A DNA stretch of 23,301 nt from a virus. The notes beneath the pieces were generated by a model that saw only the letters and a program-made list of their open reading frames with translations, was not told where the DNA came from and made no database searches. The stretch is from IMG/VR virus record IMGVR_UViG_3300031696_000064, positions 1 to 23,301 of that record. One strand, 5' to 3'. Shown piece by piece: positions 16,444 to 22,347 of the stretch. Position numbers and translations under genes: made by a program. Position 1 is the first letter of the stretch, and every line of letters starts with the position of its first letter.

Positions 16444-17777
16444 TATACTCTCCTAGTGTAGAATCTTCCCATGGCAAAACTTACTGCAATTTCTCGCATG
16501 GATTGATCAATTATTTTACGGGGGTCTCTTTCTGGACTCCCTTGAGCTCCTCCCATTTCGAAGGTTTGATAAGGGTTTCTTTGGTAAGTATACCCTACAC
16601 TATTAAGACCCCTGGGTGTTTTTACTATATCCGTAATTCTTACACTCTCGGCAAACCTACCTGTTCTATTAACTAGAGCGGGAGATTGCATATTACTCAT
16701 AACTTCTTGAGTTATTTTTGCATTAAACTTAGTCATCATCTCAGCCAAAGGCATACCTGCCGAGCCTTTCTTAGCTTTGTTGCCTTTTTTGACTTTAGAA
16801 GTTCGCTTTAATCCGGTAGCTGAAACACCTTTAGGCCCAAAAGACTCTTTCTTCTTAGCCTTAGATGTTTTAATATCTGTATTTTCTGTTGTTACCTTGA
16901 CATGCTTCTGCTTTTTAAACTGTTTTGTAGTATTTTTTATAAGTTTTTTGCGTCTTGTAGTCATAATACTATCAGAGCCTTTCAACTCCATGAAACTAAA
17001 AGCAGGGTTTTTTTGTAACTTTTCTAAAGCTGCTTCTAATACTTCTAATAGTTTCTTCTTCTTTCTTTGCACATCTTTTGCTTCTCGGTCATTGACTACT
17101 GAGGAGCCTAAAAAGACAGACATTGATTCTTTGCTTCCATCTCTTATTATTTCTATATCTACCTCTTGGCTTTTTAACCAAGCTAGTACGTCAGCTTTTC
17201 CTCTCTTGGCATCACTACTATCTGGATTTGTCAAGGCAGCTTCTAAAGAAGCCTGCATAGTAGTCTCTAAAATACCCATAAAGTGATCATGTTCCAGAGA
17301 AAAGGTAGAACCCCTTCGTTCAGCAAGTAAATCACTGCTAGCTTTAGCTTTTATTATCTTGAATAATCTGTTCAAAGGAACATTGTAAACACCTTTAATC
17401 CTTTTAAATACGTCTCCTCCAAGAAAAAATACAGCTACTATTAAAGCGGTAGCAGTGGACTCCACTACTCGCGACTTACCGCTCTGCCTTGGATGTTCAT
17501 ATTTTCTAGTTAGTGCACTAATAAAAGCTGTTATATCACTGGATAGAGAGTCAATCAAATCCTCGGCAAACTTGAGGTGCTTAGGGTCTGGTGGAAGAGG
17601 GATGCCCTTAAGTAGAGACTCCTCTATAGCCCTTTCTAATGCTCTATGGGTCACTGTAAACACTGTTGCTTTTCTATTATATAGCAAGCGTTGCGCAGCA
17701 TTACCCTCTTTATCTCCCTTAAGCTCAATTTCGGCTTTAAAAGCTGCTAAAAATTTAATCTGAGAGCCTCTACTCAT
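16443..17777 (-). CDS. Neck-like protein with long N-terminal extension
   Basis: A 444-residue basic protein between the head-tail connector and the tail terminator, the place of the neck protein. Its C-terminal 110 residues (ALVNRTGRFAESVRIT, SVGYTYQRNPYQTFEMGG, RDPRKIIDQSMREIA) are a block I recognise from phage head-tail joining or tail completion proteins. Neck proteins of this place are usually about 100-150 residues, so some 330 residues are extra. The extension has an N-terminal helical part, a hydrophobic patch near residues 106-122 (ATALIVAVFFLGG), and a Lys-rich linker at about 270-340 likely to be disordered and strongly basic. I do not recognise the N-terminal part. The ATG overlaps the connector's TAA (TAATG) with only a weak ribosome site, so translation is probably coupled. 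Confidence 0.65.
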   Translation of the reverse strand: MSRGSQIKFLAAFKAEIELKGDKEGNAAQRLLYNRKATVFTVTHRALERAIEESLLKGIPLPPDPKHLKFAEDLIDSLSSDITAFISALTRKYEHPRQSGKSRVVESTATALIVAVFFLGGDVFKRIKGVYNVPLNRLFKIIKAKASSDLLAERRGSTFSLEHDHFMGILETTMQASLEAALTNPDSSDAKRGKADVLAWLKSQEVDIEIIRDGSKESMSVFLGSSVVNDREAKDVQRKKKKLLEVLEAALEKLQKNPAFSFMELKGSDSIMTTRRKKLIKNTTKQFKKQKHVKVTTENTDIKTSKAKKKESFGPKGVSATGLKRTSKVKKGNKAKKGSAGMPLAEMMTKFNAKITQEVMSNMQSPALVNRTGRFAESVRITDIVKTPRGLNSVGYTYQRNPYQTFEMGGAQGSPERDPRKIIDQSMREIAVSFAMGRFYTRRV

Positions 17778-18349
17778 TAGTAGCTCTTGTACAAGTCTAA
17801 GACTCTTTTTATATGATCTGGGTATGCTATACTGCCAGCTGCATTTTGTAAGCTTGCACCACCCAGATGCTGTCGTTGTTTGTGTTCTTCTTTAAAGTAG
17901 TATTTAACTAAGTCAACTACTGCGAGTTTTAAGTCTTCAGGGCATGTCGCCCAACCTGCTTTGTATACTACTTCTACAGAGCCTGGCCCCAAAGGGAAGT
18001 TCTTATATCCAGTACCTGAATTAGACCTAAAGATGCTATCTGTTACAGTATCTAAGTAATAGTCCGTATTAGCAACTAAAGTAGTGTATGCGCTACTAAT
18101 TCCAGTACGTTCTTTAACTGTTACAATAGTGTTAACAGGACTTTCTGTTAACTGCACCGAACTTGATGTAAAGTTGATGCTGAATGTTTCCGTTTTATTA
18201 GCACTATAGTAGTCTACTATAGTGTTGTTACAATAAGTTTTTACTAATGCACTCACAGACGTAATTAAATTAGATATACGAGCATCGTCCCCAAGTCCAT
18301 TGATTTTGGAGGCTATCTTGTATTCGTCTAAAGTTATTAAATTTGCCAT
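17777..18349 (-). CDS. Head-tail connector (HK97 gp6-like adaptor)
   Basis: A 190-residue protein right after the capsid gene. It begins with ITLDEYKIASKINGLGDDAR and two helices (ISNLITSVSALVKTYC), then a beta region with PVNTIVTVKERTG and TDYYLD, then SVEVVYKAGWATCPEDLKLA and LVDLVKYYFKEEHK-type helix. This helix-bundle with a central beta arm ('V.YkaGw...Pe.l..a..~lv.~yy') is the gp6/gp15-type connector, which forms a ring under the portal. The spacing between capsid and this gene carries the terminator at 18372-18397, so this gene depends on read-through or on RNA from further upstream; no promoter was found between. The ribosome site before the ATG is weak. Confidence 0.85.
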   Translation of the reverse strand: MANLITLDEYKIASKINGLGDDARISNLITSVSALVKTYCNNTIVDYYSANKTETFSINFTSSSVQLTESPVNTIVTVKERTGISSAYTTLVANTDYYLDTVTDSIFRSNSGTGYKNFPLGPGSVEVVYKAGWATCPEDLKLAVVDLVKYYFKEEHKQRQHLGGASLQNAAGSIAYPDHIKRVLDLYKSY

Positions 18350-18371
18350 AAAGTTATAAGTCCATTAGTAA

Positions 18372-18397
18372 AAACTCGGGGGCGAACCCCCAAGTTT
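18372..18397 (-). terminator. Rho-independent terminator after the capsid gene, TTCG loop
   Basis: On the minus strand an 11-bp stem (AAACTTGGGGG with CCCCCGAGTTT, one U-G pair) closes a TTCG tetraloop, followed by two further T. The stable tetraloop and GC core make it a good terminator, though the U-tract is short, so partial termination is expected. It starts 17 bases after the capsid stop. The downstream genes are essential, so it likely lowers and does not stop expression, giving more capsid than connector. Confidence 0.85.
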
Positions 18398-18413
18398 AGT
18401 TACTCTTCTAAAA

Positions 18414-19784
18414 TTAAGATGCAGCGTATTCGATACGTACTGAAGGTGCATCACCGGCAGCGCCAGCGAACAACTCAGTAAAACCGAGAGACTGTGAAGC
18501 AACAATAGCAGTACGCTGTGCGGCTGTTTCATAGTCAGTTTCGATTGCAACACCGCGCAGACGAGGCACAACATAGTTGTGTACGTTTACAGCAATAGCA
18601 GCAGTCTTATTAGCAGCAATGCTAAACTGGTCACAGATAACTACTGGAGAACCGTAAACAGAACCCATAGCACCTTGTACCTTAGCAGCCATATCTGAAC
18701 CAACTTCACTAACATCAGAGAAGCCAGCGTCATTGATCAAGTTGTAATACTCACCAACACTAACGATATAAGCAACATCAGCAGGATTAACTCCATACTT
18801 GCCCATCTCACCACGTGCAGACATAAGCATTGCAGCAGTCAAAGGAACAGAGCCGTTAACAGCGATGTCAGTTACAGAAGTAGAATCAGCAGCTAGGAAT
18901 GAACCTGAACCGTCAGTTCCAGCTCCGCCACAAAGACCCACTATACTAGCGTTACCAATAGTCATTGCACCGTCAATTGCACGAGCGTGAGCACGAGCCA
19001 AAGCAGACAAGATCATTGGAAGGATTGTAACTACTACTTGCTCATCAGTATCATTACCGATGTAAGTACCAGAGATCAAACGCTTAGCAAGAGCAGTAAC
19101 TTCACGAAGTTCAAACTCGTTAGCAGCTACTTGGGTACGGTTTTCTAAGATACCGTCGCCAATGCCACCAGTAGCGAAAGAAGCAACGTTAGTGTCATCC
19201 ATCAAAGGAAGTACAGTTGCGCCAGAATTAACGTTCATTTCACGGAAAAGACCAGCAACCTTCTGCTGTAAACGTACTTCTTCTTCAAAGTGAGTAGCAA
19301 CGATAGTATCTAAAGTGCCTGCGTTAGTGTCAAACTGAACACCAGCTTTTTGCATAAGAGCTTGTCCAAATGCAGTTCCGTTCATGCCTTTCTTGGTAAT
19401 TTTACCAAGAACGTCAGCCATAAGGAATTCCTTACCGAACTTGCTAAGGTCTTGCTCACGTCCTGAGAAAGACTTCTTGCTGTTTTGCATAGCAGTGAGC
19501 TCAGAAGACTTCTCTTCAAGGTCAGCTTTGTGCTCTGCTAGGATTTTAGCGATGTCAGCGTCTTTAGCTTCCATCTTGGCTTCCATGTCAGCCATGAGTT
19601 GCTCAACGCCAGACTGAATACCAGTCTTAACTTTGATGTTTTGTGCTTCAACAACAGAAGCTTCTTTATCAGCTTCAGCTTTCTCAGCTGCTTTTTGCTC
19701 GGCTTGCTTCATTGCGATTTTAGCAGCTGTATCTTCAGCTACCTTCTTTGCAAAAGCTTCCAAGTCGATGTTTTGATTGTCCAT
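18414..19784 (-). CDS. Predicted internal-start capsid protein with scaffold domain (456 residues)
   Basis: Inside the fused ORF, in the same frame, ATG at 19782-19784 is preceded by AGGAG (complement of 19791-19795) with 6 bases between, as good a ribosome site as any in the window. Translation from here begins MDNQNIDLEAFAKK, precisely at the start of the scaffold-like segment, and gives a 456-residue capsid precursor without the protease. A phage needs hundreds of capsid copies and few protease copies, so an internal start makes sense, as the scaffold start does in the lambda C/Nu3 gene pair. This is inference from the site and its place; the usage is not shown. Confidence 0.6.
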   Translation of the reverse strand: MDNQNIDLEAFAKKVAEDTAAKIAMKQAEQKAAEKAEADKEASVVEAQNIKVKTGIQSGVEQLMADMEAKMEAKDADIAKILAEHKADLEEKSSELTAMQNSKKSFSGREQDLSKFGKEFLMADVLGKITKKGMNGTAFGQALMQKAGVQFDTNAGTLDTIVATHFEEEVRLQQKVAGLFREMNVNSGATVLPLMDDTNVASFATGGIGDGILENRTQVAANEFELREVTALAKRLISGTYIGNDTDEQVVVTILPMILSALARAHARAIDGAMTIGNASIVGLCGGAGTDGSGSFLAADSTSVTDIAVNGSVPLTAAMLMSARGEMGKYGVNPADVAYIVSVGEYYNLINDAGFSDVSEVGSDMAAKVQGAMGSVYGSPVVICDQFSIAANKTAAIAVNVHNYVVPRLRGVAIETDYETAAQRTAIVASQSLGFTELFAGAAGDAPSVRIEYAAS

Positions 19785-20405
19785 TTTGATCTCCTGATCT
19801 GTGGAGTCAAGCTCCACGCTTTTCGGTGTGTTATCCCTAGCTACATTTGAAGTATTAACTTCGTCCTTAGCCAGAGACTGACCGGCTAGATCTACACGAT
19901 TAGTGAAAGTTTTTTTGAAGGCTTCGTACTCATCAACTGAGTCAAAAGACTTCGCGAGCGAAAAAGTAGCTTCTTGATTACAGGGTACGGAAACAACCGA
20001 AACCTCAAACAACTCAGCGTCCTTAATCATTAGTCCATCGGTTTCTTTAATATAATCAGCATCCTTGACTCTGAAACCAACAGAAAAGGCTCCAAGAACA
20101 CCGTCTTTAACAAGCTCAGCTACGTTGCCAGGGGCACTCTTACTGATCTTGCATTCCAACTCTAAGCCCTCGGGACCAGCTTTCATCCCGGTAGCGCGAC
20201 CAATTGGTCTATCATAATCATGATTAAATAGAATAATTGGATTTTTTTCAAAGTTCTTCAAGCCACCTTTCTGCCAAGCCTCTACTGAGATTGAATCGCC
20301 TGCGCGATCAAAGTCAGAAGTACTTGCCATACCACGAATCATCACAGAGCCGTCTTCAGTCTCTGATGATTTAAACGTGGACGTAAGACTAAAAATCTTA
20401 TCCAT
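18414..20405 (-). CDS. Fused prohead protease and major capsid protein (HK97 type)
   Basis: A 663-residue ORF joining two proteins that are usually separate. Residues 1 to about 150 are an HK97-type (S78) prohead protease: NHDYDRPIG holds His62, GAFSVGFR holds Ser108, and ELFEVSVVSVP (131-141) is the conserved family strand. Residues about 150-207 are a linker. Residues 208 to about 310 are a charged, coiled-coil-like scaffold segment like the HK97 delta domain. From about 312 (FSGREQDLSKFGKEF) to the end is the HK97-fold capsid, with FEEEVRLQQKVAGLFREM, TVLPLMDD, EFELREVTALAKRLI and the C-terminal VRIEYAAS. A protease cut near Lys310-Lys311 is likely, by analogy. GGAG lies 7 bases before the ATG, which overlaps the preceding stop by 8 bases. 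A second start at 19784 inside the frame could supply capsid without protease. Confidence 0.92.
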   Translation of the reverse strand: MDKIFSLTSTFKSSETEDGSVMIRGMASTSDFDRAGDSISVEAWQKGGLKNFEKNPIILFNHDYDRPIGRATGMKAGPEGLELECKISKSAPGNVAELVKDGVLGAFSVGFRVKDADYIKETDGLMIKDAELFEVSVVSVPCNQEATFSLAKSFDSVDEYEAFKKTFTNRVDLAGQSLAKDEVNTSNVARDNTPKSVELDSTDQEIKMDNQNIDLEAFAKKVAEDTAAKIAMKQAEQKAAEKAEADKEASVVEAQNIKVKTGIQSGVEQLMADMEAKMEAKDADIAKILAEHKADLEEKSSELTAMQNSKKSFSGREQDLSKFGKEFLMADVLGKITKKGMNGTAFGQALMQKAGVQFDTNAGTLDTIVATHFEEEVRLQQKVAGLFREMNVNSGATVLPLMDDTNVASFATGGIGDGILENRTQVAANEFELREVTALAKRLISGTYIGNDTDEQVVVTILPMILSALARAHARAIDGAMTIGNASIVGLCGGAGTDGSGSFLAADSTSVTDIAVNGSVPLTAAMLMSARGEMGKYGVNPADVAYIVSVGEYYNLINDAGFSDVSEVGSDMAAKVQGAMGSVYGSPVVICDQFSIAANKTAAIAVNVHNYVVPRLRGVAIETDYETAAQRTAIVASQSLGFTELFAGAAGDAPSVRIEYAAS
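19791..19795 (-). promoter_or_regulatory. Internal ribosome site for the capsid start
   Basis: AGGAG on the minus strand, 6 bases before the in-frame ATG at 19782-19784. It lies within the linker between protease and scaffold-like segments, where coding constraint is low, so its presence is suggestive. Confidence 0.6.
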
Positions 20406-20736
20406 CTTTCTTCTCCACTTTAACTTTAGCAGGTTTAGCGGCTACAGGCTTATTAGCAGGTATTGGCTCCACGGGTGCTTTAGTTTCTACAGGTTCTACT
20501 GTAGGTTTTACTTCGGGCTTATCTAGGCACTTAACAAGTGGCCAAAACTGTGTATTAGCCTTTAGTGTTGTTATTGCACCTCTATAACCTCCAAAAATAC
20601 TATTAAGCGTAGAACCCATAACAGGCTGGTTTGAGCCTAGCTTGGCGTACGCCTCTTCCTTAAGAATTTTACCTTCTTTCAAGAAGTAAGTTGTTAAACT
20701 TTTAAGAGCTTTATTAATTTTTACTTTATTCGCCAT
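20398..20736 (-). CDS. Small basic protein of unknown function
   Basis: A 112-residue protein between portal and protease-capsid genes. I use the ATG at 20734-20736 because GAGG lies 9 bases before it; an upstream ATG at 20769 has no ribosome site and would lie further inside the portal gene. The start overlaps the portal end by 11 bases and the stop overlaps the protease start by 8. Residues 1 to about 75 look folded, with KALKSLTTYFLKEGKILKEE and the FGGYRGAITTL motif, which recalls the FG-[WY]-..A core of small repeats seen near homing nucleases, but this is weak. The C-terminal 35 residues are Pro/Lys/Val/Ala-rich (PVEPIPANKPVAAKPAK) and probably disordered. Similar short genes in this place are often of unknown function; it could be a head assembly or scaffold helper. 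Confidence 0.6.
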   Translation of the reverse strand: MANKVKINKALKSLTTYFLKEGKILKEEAYAKLGSNQPVMGSTLNSIFGGYRGAITTLKANTQFWPLVKCLDKPEVKPTVEPVETKAPVEPIPANKPVAAKPAKVKVEKKDG

Positions 20737-21910
20737 CTTCGTTGTCCTCAACTGGTCTGCCGCCTTCATTGGCGTCGACTGCAGATCCTGCGATGTTTGC
20801 AGGAACTCTGATCTCTGCGGTACCCTCTAGCTCTGGGAAACCTAGTCTTTCTCTGGCTTCAGCAGGAGTAATAATACCACCATTTACTAATGAAGTATAA
20901 TATGCTGAAGAGTCACTTAACTCTGGCTGCAAAGCCGGAATCTCGGTAATGTCTTCAACACACTCGAAACCATAAAATCGAGTCATTGCAAAATTGATTT
21001 TTCTAACTATAGGAAGGATAGTCTCCAAATAGTAGAGTCGTAAATTTGGACGAATGTTAGCATTATTTCCAGAGTCCAAAAGAATTGGAGGGACTCCGAG
21101 TGCCTTCAAAATTATCTTTTCATTGTCAGCTATGCTTTGTTGAAAATCCAAATCTTTAAAATTTACGTTTGAGATAGTATCTACTTCGATACCACCATCT
21201 AGAATTAGAGGTCGTCTTCCACCAGCATCTGGGCTATAACGTTGCTGCCAAGACAAGATCATACGTTCTTTGATCTTATCAGATAAAGTATTGGGTGACT
21301 TCAATACAAGACCAGGTACAGCACCGTTCTTAAAGAAGTTGTCTTGAAACTTACGCATAGATGAAATAAGATTCATCGTACGAGCTGCAGGACTTAGCCT
21401 AGGAACGCCTCTGTAAATAGAATGAAAAGAGTTTTCTTTGATATGAATGATTTCATCAGTACTAAAATCAACATCATTTAAAGAGTAGTGAGAGATATAA
21501 GTCTTGTCGTCTGCATGTATAATAACTTTTTCTGCAGGTAGATGGTACATATGAGCACCATCAAAATAGATAAAGATATTGCCGTCTACAATGAAATCTG
21601 TAATTAGGTTTCTTCGGAAGCTGTTAATATCTTGATAAGGGTTTGGTTCGCGGTTAAGTAGTGTCTCTACTTTAGTTCTCTTGATGCCTTTAACAACACC
21701 TTTAGTGTTAGTATTGGGTTTAACAAGAGTAGGAATCTCAGCACAATCGTCAACGATCATATTCACGCCACGATTGACTATCTCTAGTTCTTCATATGCC
21801 CGCGTATAGCTGAGGGTTAGCTCTCTAGAGCCTTCCTTTTTTCCAACATCAAATTGCTGGGCGGGATTCAACTTCTCGGTCCTACCTAATATATTACTGT
21901 ACCAAGCCAT
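20726..21910 (-). CDS. Portal protein (HK97 family)
   Basis: A 394-residue portal, the dodecameric ring at the head vertex through which DNA is packed and leaves. Typical features are an N-terminal helix with YEELEIVNRGVNMIVDDCAE, FRRNLITDFIVDGNIFIYFD, a HLPAEKVIIHAD strand, DEIIHIKENSFHSIYRGVPR, the long clip/stem part with MRKFQDNFFKNGAVPGLV, ILKALGVPPILLDSGNNANI and LETILPIVRKIN, and PAEARERLGFPELEGTAE near the end. Length fits the family. The ATG at 21908-21910 overlaps the end of the HNH gene by 17 bases, with a moderate AAGAG ribosome site 7 bases before it. It lies downstream of the 22296-22324 promoter, so portal, capsid and the others may be one transcript. Confidence 0.93.
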   Translation of the reverse strand: MAWYSNILGRTEKLNPAQQFDVGKKEGSRELTLSYTRAYEELEIVNRGVNMIVDDCAEIPTLVKPNTNTKGVVKGIKRTKVETLLNREPNPYQDINSFRRNLITDFIVDGNIFIYFDGAHMYHLPAEKVIIHADDKTYISHYSLNDVDFSTDEIIHIKENSFHSIYRGVPRLSPAARTMNLISSMRKFQDNFFKNGAVPGLVLKSPNTLSDKIKERMILSWQQRYSPDAGGRRPLILDGGIEVDTISNVNFKDLDFQQSIADNEKIILKALGVPPILLDSGNNANIRPNLRLYYLETILPIVRKINFAMTRFYGFECVEDITEIPALQPELSDSSAYYTSLVNGGIITPAEARERLGFPELEGTAEIRVPANIAGSAVDANEGGRPVEDNEDGE

Positions 21911-22262
21911 GTTTTTCTCTTTGAATCTGTACCCAGCGCATCTGCTTCTTTGCAGTACCTAACGAAGGATCCTTACCGTAAATTGAATGTAGCTTTAAGT
22001 GGTGTGTATGACAAATAGTAGTTGTATGGTCATAAAGCTCCGCATGGTGCTCTTCTATAAAGTCATCTCTAAGTGCTTGTATATACTCAGGATTATGTTT
22101 GTTAGCGATAAGCCACTGATTTAACAGGGGCGTTAAACTATAGTAGTGATGAAAGTCTAACTGCTCTGTCTCATCACAAATCTCGCAAGCCGAACCTTTA
22201 TTATACTTAGACTTAGCCTTGTCTCGTACATACTTTACAACATCACGCTTTAGCTTAGGCAT
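21894..22262 (-). CDS. HNH-family nuclease
   Basis: A 122-residue HNH-type protein next to the terminase. The visible motif set is C26-x2-C29, then LDFHHY with His38/His39, and later ICHTHHLKLHSIYG with C84, H87, H88 and H92. The four Cys/His (26, 29, 84, 87) look like zinc ligands, and His38 or 39 is the likely catalytic base. Small HNH proteins beside terL take part in cos cutting or genome packaging in several phages; this is the probable role, though a homing nuclease is another option since no intron or intein is seen. Between the two motifs is a helical part. It is the first gene after the promoter at 22296-22324 and its ribosome site is weak (AGGA about 12 bases upstream), so it is likely made at low level. 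Confidence 0.82.
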   Translation of the reverse strand: MPKLKRDVVKYVRDKAKSKYNKGSACEICDETEQLDFHHYYSLTPLLNQWLIANKHNPEYIQALRDDFIEEHHAELYDHTTTICHTHHLKLHSIYGKDPSLGTAKKQMRWVQIQREKHGLVQ

Positions 22263-22288
22263 TTTGGTTCAGGTTCCTGATTTTTCAT
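22250..22288 (-). CDS. Possible 12-residue leader peptide ORF
   Basis: ATG at 22286-22288 opens MKNQEPEPKCLS and ends at TAA 22250-22252, overlapping the HNH start. It would begin almost at the predicted transcription start, so translation would be leaderless. No supporting ribosome site. It may be chance, or it may modulate the HNH start. Confidence 0.12.
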   Translation of the reverse strand: MKNQEPEPKCLS

Positions 22289-22295
22289 TAGAAGA

Positions 22296-22324
22296 ATTAT
22301 ATCTTGTCTAACGTCGCTTGTCAA
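22296..22324 (-). promoter_or_regulatory. Consensus sigma-70 promoter after the terminase gene
   Basis: On the minus strand TTGACA (complement of 22319-22324), 17 bases, then TATAAT (complement of 22296-22301); both boxes are perfect. Start near 22289. It drives HNH, portal, protease-capsid and possibly beyond to the tail terminator. GACAAG occurs twice in and around the spacer, 14 bases apart, and a TCAGG..CCTGA inverted repeat sits downstream at 22269-22280; either might be an operator but the evidence is slight. Confidence 0.88.
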
Positions 22325-22347
22325 ACACTATTTTTGCTTAGGTATCG

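Noticed and set aside
17206-17234. TTGACA-like box at 17229-17234 within the neck-like gene, and another at 13623-13628
   Set aside because: No acceptable -10 box at 17 bases; the sequence is coding.
22269-22280. TCAGG-TT-CCTGA inverted repeat as a repressor operator
   Set aside because: Arms of only 5 bases, a single copy, and no repressor gene in view. Kept only as a note with the promoter.
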